Positions 1 to 9,570 of a DNA stretch of 64,000 nt are shown piece by piece. Both the position numbers and the translations under genes were made by a program. The DNA is taken from the NCBI RefSeq assembly GCF_022539505.1, contig NC_061512.1, positions 154,797,962 through 154,861,961 of the forward strand, given 5' to 3'. The notes below the pieces were generated by a model. That model was not told the origin of the DNA. It saw only the letters and a list, made by a program, of their open reading frames with translations, and did no database searches. The stretch is from Lolium rigidum (Eukaryota; Streptophyta; Magnoliopsida; Poales; Poaceae). Position 1 is the first letter of the stretch; each line of letters opens with the position of its first letter.

Positions 1-2528
1 TCCATTTTACGGTATGATGGAGCGAGCTACTTGACTTATTGTAAATCATACATACCGATGTGTGCGGACCAATGAGCGTAGCATCGCGCGGTGGTTATCG
101 TTATGTTCTAACCTTCACGGATGATCCGAGTAGATATGGGTATATCTATTTCATGAAACATAAATCCGAAACTTTCGAGAAGTTTAAGAAATTCCAAAGT
201 GAAGTAGAAAATCAACGTAACAAGAAGATCAAATTTCTACGATCCGATCGTGGAGGTGAATATCCGAGTTATGAGTTTGGCATGCATTTAAAGAAATGCG
301 GAATACTTTCACAATTGACACCGCCGGGAACACCTCAACGTAACGGTGTGTCCGAACGTCGTAATCGAACTCTCTTAGATATGGTTCGTTCTATGATGTC
401 TCTTACGATTTGCCGTTATCTTTTTGGAGTTATGCATTAGAGACAGCCGCATTCACTTTAAATAGAGCACCATCAAAATCCGTAGAAACGACACCGTATG
501 AATTATGGTTTAATAAGAAACCTAAGTTGTCGTTCCTGAAAGTTTGGGGTTGCGAAGCCTATGTAAAGAAGTTACAACCGGACAAGCTAGAACCCAAAGC
601 GGAGAAATGCGTCTTCATAGGATATCCTAAGGAAACTATAGGGTATACTTTCTATCACAAATCCGAAGGCAAAATCTTTGTTGCTAAGAACGGAACCTTT
701 CTTGAGAAAGAATTTCTCACTAAAGAAGTGATCTGGAAGAAAAGTAGAACTCGATGAGATTGATGAATCTATACTCGTTGATCGAGTAGCGCGATACGGA
801 AGTTGTACTGTACCGCCTACACCGGCAACGAGAGGAAGCTAATGATAATGATCATGAAACTTCGAACGAGGAAACTATCGAACCTCGCGGATCGACAAGG
901 GAACGTACCACTCTGATTGGTATGATCCTTGTCTAAATGTCATGATTGTAGATAACAATGATGAGGACCCTGCGACGTATGAAGAAGCGATGATGAGCCC
1001 AGATTCCAACAAATGGCAAGAAGCCATGAAATCCGAAATGGGATCCATGTATGATAACAAAGTATGGACTTTGGTAGACTTACCCGATAGCGCAAAGGCT
1101 GTCGAGAATAAATGGATCTTCAAGAGAAAAACAGATGCTGATGGTAATATTACTGTCTATAAAGCTCGACTTGTCGCAAAGGGTTTCCGACAAATTCAAG
1201 GAGTTGACTACGATGAGACTTTCTCACACTGTAGCGAAGCTAAAATCTGTGAGGATTTTGTTAGCAATAGCTGCATTTTTCGATTATGAGATTTGGCGGA
1301 TGGATGTCAAAACGGCGTTCCTTAATGGAGACATTGAGGAAGAGTTGTATATGGTACAACCCAAAGGTTTTGTCGATCCTAAAAATGCTGACAAAGTATG
1401 CAAACTTCGGCGTTCAATCTATGGATCGAAGCAAGCATCGAGAAGTTGGAACCGACGCTTTGATAAGGTGATCAAAGACTTCGGGTTTATACGGTGTCAT
1501 TGAGAGGCCTGTATTTACAAGAAAGTGAGTGGGAGCTCGTAGCATTCCCGATATTATATGTAGATGACATATTATTGATCGGGAATGATATAGAACTATT
1601 AAGCGATGTTAAAGGTTATTTGAATAATAGTTTTTCAATGAAAGACCGTGGTGAAGCATCGTATATATTAGGCATCAAGATTTATAGAGATAGATCAAGA
1701 CGCCTAATAGGGCTATCACGAGTACATATCTGGACAAGATTCTAAAGAAGTTTAGAATGGACGAAAGTAAGAAAGGGTTCTTACCTATGTTACCGGGCAA
1801 GGTCTTGAGTAAGACTCAAGGACCGGCTACGGCGAGAAGAAGAGAAAGGATGAGTAATATCCCCTATGCCTCGGCGATAGGATCTATCATGTATGCCATG
1901 CTATGTACTAGACCGGATATAGCACATGTTGTTAGTTTGACTAGCGAGATATCAAAGTGATCCAGGGAATGGAACATCTGGACAACGGTCAAGAATATCC
2001 TGAAGTACTTGAAAAGAACTATGGATATGTTTCTTTGTTATGGAGGTGACCAAGAGCTCGTTGTAAATGGTTACACCGATGCAAGTTGGAACACTGATCC
2101 TGATGACTCTAAGTCACGATGCAGGTACGTGTTTATATTGAATGGTGCTTGCAGATAGGCTGGGCAAGCTCGAAGCGGTGCACGGTGGCGAAGTCTTCAA
2201 CGGAATCGGAGTACATAGCGGCTTCGGAGGCTTCATCGAAGCGGTATGGATGAAGAGGGTCATTGTAGAGCTCGGTGTGGTTCCTAGTGAATTGGACCCA
2301 TTAATCATTTCCTGTGATAACATGGGTGCCATCGCCAATGCACAAGAGCCAAGGTCACACAAGAGGCTGAAGCATATCAAGCTGCGTTACCACTCGATTC
2401 GCGAGTACATCGAAGATGGAGAAGTAAAGATTTGCAAAGTACACACCGATCCGAATGTAGCAGATCCGTTGACTAAAGCTCTCCCTAGGGCAAAGCATGA
2501 CCAACACCGAGAATGCCATGGGTGTTAG
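1..2528 (+). pseudogene. Decayed copia pol: integrase, reverse transcriptase, RNase H
   Basis: Integrase starts in the HTDVCGP block (Asp codon 57-59), continues through LRSDRGGEY and the ERRNRTLLDMVRSMM stretch, then shifts frame near 405-420 into LETAAFTLNRAPSKS. The reverse transcriptase shows KARLVAKGF, the MDVKTAFLNGD block (about 1302-1335) and the catalytic YVDDILLIGND block (about 1557-1590), spread over at least four frames. RNase H is seen as GYTDASW (about 2070), then DNMGAIANAQEPRSHKR and a C terminus with VADPLTKALPRAKHD. Stops and frameshifts separate these pieces (for example stops near 755, 1289, 1503 and 1745), so it is a pseudogene. Family membership rests on these motifs together with the LTR that follows. 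Confidence 0.88.
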
Positions 2529-2576
2529 GTATATTACAATGTAATCTAGATTATTGACTCTAGTGCAAGTGGGAGA

Positions 2577-4364
2577 TCGAAGGAGATATGCCCTAGAGGC
2601 AATAATAAAGTGGTTATTATTTATATCTCTATGTTTATGATAAATGTTTATATGTCATGCTATAATTGTATTAACCGAAACATTAGTACATGTGTGATAT
2701 GTAGACAACAAGAAGTCCCTAGTATGCCTCTTAAACTAGCTTGTTGATTAATGGATGATTAGTTTCATAATCATGAACATTGGATGTTATTAATAACAAG
2801 GTTATATCATTATATGAATGATGTAATGGACACACCCAATTAAGCGTAGCATAAGATCTCGTCATTAAGTTATTTGCTATAAGCTTTCGATACATAGTTA
2901 CCAAGTCCTTATGACCATGAGATCATGTAAATCACTTATACCGGAAAGGTACTTTGATTACATCAAACGCCACTGCGTAAATGGGTGGTTATAAAGGTGG
3001 GATTAAGTATCCGGAAAGTATGAGTTGAGGCATATGGATCAACGGTGGGATTTGTCCATCCCGATGACGGATAGATATACTCCGGGCCCTCTCGGTGGAA
3101 TGTCGTCTAATGTCTTGCAAGCATATGAATAAGTTCATAAGAGACCACATACCACGGTACGAGTAAAGAGTACTTGTCAGGAGACGAGGTTGAACAAGGT
3201 ATGGAGTGATACCGAAGATCAAACCTCGGACAAGTAAAATATCGCGTGACAAAGGGAATTGGTATTGTATGTGAATGGTTCATTCGATCACTAAAGTCAT
3301 CGTTGAATATGTGGGAGCCATTATGGATCTCCAGATCCCGCTATTGGTTATTGGTCGGAGTGAGTACTCAACCATGTCCGCATAGTTCACGAACAGTAGG
3401 GTGACACACTTAAAGTTGGATGTTGAAATGGTAGTACTTGAATATGGAATGGAGTTCGAATATTTGTTCGGAGTCCCGGATGAGATCCGGACATCACGAG
3501 GAGTTCGGAATGGTCCGGAGAATAAGATTCATATATAGGATGTCATTTTATGTGAATTAAAATGTCGCGGAAGGTTCTATGGAAGGTTCTAGAAGGTTCT
3601 AGAAAAGTCCGGAAGAAACCACCAAGGAAGGTGGACTCCACATGGGACTCCACCTCCATGGCCGGCCAACCCTAGGTGGGGAGGAGTCCCAAGTGGACTC
3701 CCCCTTAGGGGGCCGGCCACCCCCCCATATGGGAGGTTGAACTCCCACCTTTGGTGGGAGTCCTAGCTTGGCTAGGTTTCCCCTCCTTATGGAAGGTTTT
3801 TGGTTCGGGTCTTATTCGAAGACTTGGATACCAACACTTGGGGTTCCACCTATATAATGAGGGGCATAGGGGAGGGGGCCGGCCACACAAAAGCCACAAG
3901 TTGGCCGCACCCCCTTGAGGCCGGCCACCCCCACCCAAACCCTAGCCGCCCCCCTCTCCTCCATATCTCCCGCGTAGCTTTAGCGAAGCTCCGCCGGAGT
4001 TCTCCACCGCCACCGACACCACGTCGTCGTGCTGTCGGATTCAAGAGGAGCTACTACTTCCGCTGCCCGCTGGAACGGGGAGGTGGACGTCATCTTCATC
4101 AACAACCGAACGTGTGACCGAGTACGGAGGTGCTGCCCGTTCGTGGCGCCGGAACCGATCGTGATCAAGATCTTCTACGCGCTTTTGCAAGCGGCAAGTG
4201 AACGTCTACCGCAGCAACAAGAGCCTCATCTTGTAGGCTTTGGAATCTCTTCAAGGGTGAGACTCGATACCCCCTCGTTGCTACCATCTTCTAGATTGCA
4301 TCTTGGCTTGGATTGCGTGTTCGCGGTAGGAAATTTTTTGTTTTCTATGCAACGTTATCCTACA
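2577..4364 (+). repeat. 3' LTR of the BARE/Angela-like copia element
   Basis: About 1.79 kb, the usual size for this LTR group. It is preceded by the polypurine tract AAGTGGGAGA (2567-2576). The first bases (TCGAAGGAGATATGCCC) have mutated away from a clean TGTTGG start. The right end is the typical GCAACGTTATCCTACA, so the terminal CA is kept. The U3 part runs to about 3860, where TATATAATG may be the TATA region; GC-rich sequence with several GGCCGGCCA blocks flanks it. ORFs inside the LTR have no protein similarity that I recognise. Confidence 0.85.
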
Positions 4365-5247
4365 GTTGCTACGAAAGCCAAACCAACAGCCACGAAGGCT
4401 TCACTCAGATCTCCTATGGGCAACGCCACGAAGGCCTAGCCCACTTCCACTAAGGGATTTCCTCGAGGCGGAAACCGGGCCTTTACAAGGTTCTTGGGGC
4501 ACACATCCACAACCTAATTGGAGGCTCCCAAATCTGTAACAATACAACAATCAACAACAACACATCAACACAAATCAACTAGGGAACCAAATAGGAACAC
4601 TAGCATGAGATCCCTCAAACAAATGAGGGGGAAATGAAAAACGCTTCGGTGAGGATGTAGATCGGTGTCTTCTCCTTCAAATCTCCAAAGATCAAGAGCT
4701 TTGGTTGGGGAGGAATGAGATCTTGCAAATCTTGTGTTCTTGAGGTGGCTCTAATGGTGGTGAAGCTTGGCAGATTTTTCTTGCAATGATTGAGCAAGGA
4801 GCAAGGTAGAAGAAGGGGGGGTATAAATACCCCTCTCCAAAATCCAGCCGTTGAGCCTTCCGGGTGGCCGGATAATCCGCCCCCCCCCGGAAAATCCGGC
4901 TCCGGGGAAAATCCGGCCAAATGTCCGGCCCCTGTCCAGAGCTGCTTTTCGGATAATCCGGCCCTGGGACAAATCCGGGCAAATATCCGGGCAAATGTCC
5001 GGCCCCTGTCCAGAGCTGCTTTTCTTCTGGTCCTTAGCCGATTTCGAGGGGCCCGGATATTTTGGAAATATCCGGCCCGGAATATCCGGCCTGGTGATCC
5101 TGTTACAGTTTCTTTTTGACACGACTAACCACATCCATCACACATATAAATGTATCTATATAATCCCTGTATTACTCAAACAAACATTAGTGTATCACAT
5201 ACATTGACATCAAACACACAAAACATAATATGAGAGATGTTCTTTCA
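4365..5247 (-). mobile_element. Older LTR fragment (gypsy-like, reverse orientation) hosting the copia insertion
   Basis: Read on the minus strand this starts TGAAAGAACATCTCTC at 5247, has a U3 rich in CCGGATA/TCCGG blocks, a TATA-like TATTTATACC at about 4820-4835, and a leader and U5 down to 4365, where the copia LTR cuts it. No internal retrotransposon coding sequence is attached. A 32-bp direct repeat occurs in U3 at 4919-4950 and again at 4993-5024. I infer an LTR from the TG start, promoter-like layout and composition; I cannot name the family. The reading frames across this stretch are low-complexity and I call none of them genes. Confidence 0.55.
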
Positions 5248-5278
5248 GAGGCGATACAAAAAAAAGAGATGGACAATC

Positions 5279-5393
5279 TCACCTAATCGTTCATGTTTGT
5301 GCAGGTAGCCTCGTTGTCTACGATCTCAAACTTCCTCACCTAATCGTTCATGTTTGTGCAGGTAGCCTCGTTGTCTACGATCTCAAACTTCCT
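5279..5393. repeat. 57-bp perfect tandem duplication
   Basis: Two adjacent near-identical copies of a 57-bp unit (about 5279-5335 and 5336-5392), each containing ACCTAATCGTTCATGTTTGT followed by GCAGGTAGCCTCG. The copies look identical, so the duplication is recent. Each copy contains a GCAGGTAG that could mimic splice sites. It lies upstream of the split gene fragment at 5574. Confidence 0.85.
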
Positions 5394-5573
5394 TCTGCAG
5401 GTTCTTATTCAGCAGCCGGGGTGGATCTACAAAAGAAACAACAGGAAACCAACAACAATGAAAATAGAATTTGAGAGAAACATCATTGAACCAAAACAGA
5501 TCGAAAGGCCATGGAAGAAAGCAAGAGATTGGACGGGGAGAGAAGCGAAAAGAAGACATCGGTCCTCCCAGCC

Positions 5574-7066
5574 ATGGAATTCACAGGCGGCTTCCGCCCC
5601 AACTGGGAGCTCCCCGCCGCGCCGGCCATGGCAGGACTCTTCGCCGCCTGATACGTCCAAAACGTATCCACTTTCCCGAACACTTTTGCTATTGTTTTGC
5701 CTCTAATTTGTGTACTTTGGATGTAACTAACACGGACTAACGCTGTTTTCAGCAGAACTGTTCTGGTGTCTCGTTTTTGTGCGAAATCTAACTTTCGGGA
5801 AAAACCTCGGGATTTTGACGGAAGGCCCTATTTTCCCGGAAAACTCACGGAGCCGGAAGGGCAAGTCAGGTGGAGGCCCGAGGGCCCCACACCCTAGGGC
5901 GGCGCGGCCCAGTAGGGGGGCGCGCGGCCCTAGCGTGTGGCCCCCTCGGCCGGCCTCCGACGCCCTCCTTCGGACTACTTATCGGCCTCGACCTAAAAAC
6001 GCACGGAGAGAAGTGGAAGTCGCCAGAAACCCTCCAGAACGCCGCCACATCGCGAAACTCCGTCTCGGGAGCCAGAAGTCTCCGTTCTGGCACTCCGCCG
6101 GGACGGGGAATTGGAGGAGATCATCGCCATCATCACCACCGACGCCTCTCCATCGACCAGCCATGTTTCCCCCATCCATGTGTGAGTAATTCCCCCGCTG
6201 TAGGCTGAAGGGGATGGTAGGGATTGGATGAGATTGGTCATGTAATAGTGTAAGATTGTTAGGGCATAGTGCCTAGTGTCCGTAATTGGTACTTTGATGA
6301 TATTGTTGCAACTTGTTATGCTTAATGCTTGTCACTAGGGCCCGAGTGCCATGATCTCAGATCTGAACATGTTATTGTTTCATCATGATATTCATTGTTT
6401 ATGGTCTTACACTGCAAGTTGTATACACATGTCGCTGTCCGGAACCAATGGCCCCGAAGTGGCAGAAATCGGGACAACCGGAGGGGATGGTAGTGACGTG
6501 AGGATCACATGTGTTCACGGAGTGTTAATGCTTTGCTCCGGTGCTCTATTAAAATGAGTACCTTAATATCCAGTAGATTCCCTTGAGGCCCGGCTGCCAC
6601 CGGCTGGTAGGACAAAAAATGTTGTGCAAGTTTCTCATTGCGAGCACGTACGACTATAATTGGAACACATGCCTATTGATTGTTTTGTACTTAGACACCG
6701 TTTTATTATTATCTGCAAATGCCCTGCTTGATTGTTACATGAGTTTCTCTCATCCATGCAACGCCCGTTATCCGTCCCCGTGCCTACAGTATTTTAATCC
6801 TGCTTGTTTACTATAATCACTACTGTTGTCTCGTTACTCTGCTGTCGTTATTTCATTACTGCTACTACTATAAAGCTGTACCTCTTGATAAACTCTTGCG
6901 AGAAAGTCTGTTTCCAGGTGCAGCTGAATTGACAACTCCGCTGTTAAGGCTTTCAAGTATTCTTTGTCTCCCCTTGTGTCGAATCAATAAATTGGGTTTT
7001 ACTACCCGCGAAGACTGCTGCGATCCCCTATACGTGTGGGTTATCACCGCCCACGGCGGCCTTTGA
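5574..7066 (+). pseudogene. Gene fragment A, split by the solo LTR
   Basis: An ATG at 5574 opens a short frame, MEFTGGFRPNWELP and onward, reaching AGLFAA at 5648, where a solo LTR is inserted. After the LTR and its target duplication the same frame resumes at 7052 with HGG and stops at 7064-7066. The sequence before the ATG (about 5410-5570) is purine-rich and could be a 5' UTR. I do not recognise the protein family. A related peptide with the same order of residues occurs 46 bp further on (7112-7246), which argues that this is real former coding sequence and not a chance ORF. The split and early stop make it non-functional. Confidence 0.45.
5649..7046 (+). mobile_element. Solo LTR of a gypsy-type retrotransposon
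   Basis: The LTR starts TGATACGTCC and ends GGGTTATCA, 1,398 bp. It is flanked by the identical 5-bp sequence CCGCC at 5644-5648 and 7047-7051, a target-site duplication that fixes both ends. There is no internal domain, so the element was reduced to one LTR by unequal recombination between its two LTRs. The short inverted motif GATACGTC near the start is typical of large grass gypsy families. GC-rich U3 sequence (5870-5960) precedes a leader-like region. ORFs inside it are not genes. Confidence 0.93.
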
Positions 7067-7111
7067 CTTCAGGTTAATGTCCCATCGTGAGCCGCGACAC
7101 CCAGGAGCTGC

Positions 7112-7246
7112 GGAGGAATCCGACCCATCTGGGATCTCCCCGGGGTGCCGGCCATGGCTGGCCTCTTGGTCGGCCACGGCGATGGGGCGGGCGACGGAGT
7201 GGTAGGAGAAGAGGTAGACGTGGGGCATGCACCGAGGCAAGATTAG
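7112..7246 (+). pseudogene. Gene fragment B, paralogue of fragment A
   Basis: A 44-codon open stretch (GGIRPIWDLPGVPAMAGL and onward) ending in TAG at 7244-7246. It aligns without gaps to fragment A over about 23 residues, sharing GG-RP-W-LP, PAMAGL and HG (about 15 of 23 identical). There is no start codon at its beginning and no clear splice context. I interpret it as a second, diverged copy of the same unknown exon, possibly captured together by a transposon. Family unknown. Confidence 0.4.
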
Positions 7247-7689
7247 GAAGAGGCGTTGGTGATTTGTTCTCCTCCACACCTGGGTGGAAGCGGCGCCTAC
7301 ATTGGGCAGAACCACGGAAGAGAACCAAGCAGTGGATGGTGGGACCTACCCACTACTACGTAGATGTTTCTAGGGAGAGACCGATGACAATAAAAGCGAG
7401 GAGGCCTAGAGCCGGTTACCGGTAGCCCATAAACACACAAAAAACGAAAAACAACCATGTACTGAACCTAAAAGAGGAGGAGATACATGGCGTTAGTTCA
7501 TTGAAGGAACGGAAGGGAAAATAGCTTATCTACAGTAACCAAATGAAGGAAGATGCGTGAAACTGTCTAACTTTTATATAGGTTATAATATGCATGTGTG
7601 TAGTTCATTGTTTAATTTCTATTATTTCTGCTAGTTAGTTTAACCAATGCATGATGGTTAATTATATACTTTATATAATAATAATGCAG
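7247..7689. other. Non-coding stretch before the Ulp1-like pseudogene
   Basis: AT-rich sequence from about 7430 with no open frame of note and no repeat structure that I can define. By position it may be internal to the CACTA-type element whose protease fragment follows, but I see no direct mark of that. Confidence 0.4.
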
Positions 7690-8660
7690 ATGAATTATTC
7701 CAGCTGTTCAATCTGCGCGAGCTCGACAAATCTATCCTGAGTTGCTACGTTCTGTAAGTGATTTATTTCTACGTCATCTCGTTCATTGACTGCACTATGT
7801 ATATTGTCCTAACTATATTGTTGTGTACTCTATTATGCAGAATGAAGATTGGGGAATGCAAAAAAAAAGGAACATCCATGATGTTGGGTTCATTGACCCA
7901 CATATCGTTAATGGATATGTGTTAGAAAGATTCCCCCGCGACGTGGAGAAAGACCTGTGGGATTTTCTTACAAAGCAGCAACTCAAAAGTCAAATTCTAT
8001 TTCCTTACCATTTTAGGTGAGTGTTTCTGTCTTGAGCACATTCTCTTTTGTTTACTCCATGCATGGTATGTCTAATCGATGAGTTATGCATGATCGTGCA
8101 TGTATCGTGTCCGCGAGTTCCACTGGATTCTGCTAATAATTGAATTTCACACCTCCAGAGTTCTCATCATGGACTCTCTGAATAAGGATTCAAAGCTTTG
8201 GGTCAACATGAGAAATATGCTGCAAAAGTAATTATTTTCAATCATTTGCTCTCTATATCGATCGACCTCTTTCGTTCATTTCCTAATATCAAGTAACTAA
8301 TAACTCCCTTGTTCATTTAATTTTCTTTGCCCTGTAGGGTTTGGAGACGGTTCTCAGATGAAATGGTCGGTGAATTCAAACATGAGCTAGAATTTAGAAG
8401 GTTACTTAATATGGATATTTAGCCACCGGGGACCAATCTATGTGAATACTATGTTGTGAGTTCATCCGGAGACACACCTCTGAGTGGAAGCCGTCGGATA
8501 GCAACGTGCGGAGGAATAACTTGCGGAAGACGCTTAGTCCAGAAGCTCGCTTCCGACCAATTCAAGAGGAATTAGCAGGATTTTTGATGAGGAAAGTCCT
8601 CCATCCTAAAGGAGAACACTATTACGAGGACGAAGAACTTCTGATACCGTAAATTGTGTA
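7690..8660 (+). pseudogene. Ulp1-like C48 cysteine protease of a CACTA-type transposon, decayed
   Basis: Spliced pieces are visible. One runs 7690-7753 (LFNLRELDKSILSCYV), bounded by GCAG and GTAAGTG. A second runs 7841-8016 (KKRNIHDVGFIDPHIVNGYV, LWDFLTKQQLKSQILFPYHF), bounded by GCAG and GTGAG. A third runs from about 8118 to 8227 (FHWILLIIEFHTSRVLIMDS), and a fourth starts at 8338 (VWRRFSDE). The fourth reads into a stop (8420-8422), after which GTNLCEYYV is still visible. FHW, MDS and NLC correspond to the His, Asp and Cys of the Ulp1/SENP catalytic triad. Such proteases are known as the second gene of many grass CACTA elements (and of some Mutator-like elements). After the Cys block the frame decays, so no active enzyme is expected. 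The CACTA right end at 16995, in the matching orientation, supports the assignment. Confidence 0.75.
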
Positions 8661-9017
8661 TGGAAACTTGTTCGAAGTTGTATATGGTCATCCGAGATTG
8701 AATATATATTGTATATTCCTCTTGAATTCTTCTTGTTTCTAATTTCAAACTTGTTTGAAATTGTACATTCATATGCATGTATATAGTAGCATAGAATATG
8801 TGTACTGAAACTTCTTCAAAATTAAAATAAAACACAAAATAAAATATAAAAGAAATAAAACACTACAAATTAAAAAGAAACCAGATTTAGGGGGGGGGGG
8901 GCTAAAACCCTGAGGAAGACTTAGGTAGGATCATCCTTTAGATAGGATCTATGAGAACAATTTTTTTGAAGCACAAAACATGTTCAAAATATTATAAAAG
9001 AAATAACAACGCACATA
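8661..9017. other. CACTA-internal non-coding sequence
   Basis: AT-rich, no coding potential seen. It contains a run of twelve G residues (about 8891-8902). By the nesting proposed here it continues at 16523 on the other side of the Helitron. Confidence 0.4.
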
Positions 9018-9427
9018 TCTTTACTATTAAATTGCAATAGGTGACTGACTGGTGTCACAAACGGACCAAAGTTTTTTTCCCTAGGCCCAACATCTCCCGA
9101 AAATCTTAGGCCCAATATCTCTAAATCCATCACGTATCTAAGATCTGAGAGCTCAGCTCAAACTAACACAGCTGACCCACGCCACCACGTAACCACGAGT
9201 CCTCCCCTGTTTCCGCTTCCAACAAACGATAGCTGAATCAATCCACGTATGCGTCCGTCGCTTGGTTTTGTTCATATGGTATGTACAGTCCTTTCCTAAT
9301 CTCCGTCATTTGGTTTTGTTCCCATGGTATTGGACTTCAAAATTTATGCACCGACGTTGTACTGTATTCCAGCTCTAATTCCAATCCAACAAAGATTAAA
9401 TGTATCCATATCGATATATACGACAGA

Positions 9428-9432
9428 CCCAG
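9428..9432. repeat. Target-site duplication CCCAG, left copy
   Basis: CCCAG lies immediately left of the copia LTR at 9433 and recurs at 14603-14607 immediately right of the other LTR. The perfect match fixes the element borders. Confidence 0.93.
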
Positions 9433-9570
9433 TGTAGAGAAGGGTATTGGAGATTGCACAGCACCAATAGGGCCGGCTGCTCGTATATATATAGGCGGAC
9501 ACATGTACAATTACAGGTACAACCCTGAGAAAACACGGGGACCTATATCTATACAATATGTTACTCAACA
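9433..9570 (-). repeat. 3' LTR of the short-LTR copia element
   Basis: 138 bp; on the plus strand it runs TGTAGAGAAGGG to ACTCAACA. It appears identical to 14465-14602. The pol frame on the minus strand appears to terminate in the first bases of this LTR (TGT TGA). Confidence 0.93.

Larger units (their letters stand above)
1..4364 (+). mobile_element. Ty1/copia LTR retrotransposon, BARE/Angela/WIS type, 5' part outside window
   Basis: The element enters the window inside the integrase domain and ends with a full 3' LTR at about 4364. Domain order is integrase, reverse transcriptase, RNase H, polypurine tract, LTR, which is the copia order. The LTR opens close to the stretch GATATGCCCTAGAGGC, which I recognise from the BARE/Angela/WIS group of pooid grasses. 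The 5' LTR, gag and protease lie to the left. The coding part is broken by stops and frameshifts, so this copy cannot make its own proteins. It is inserted in an older LTR that resumes at 4365; the expected 5-bp target duplication (GTTGC on this side) cannot be checked because the left end is outside. Confidence 0.9.
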
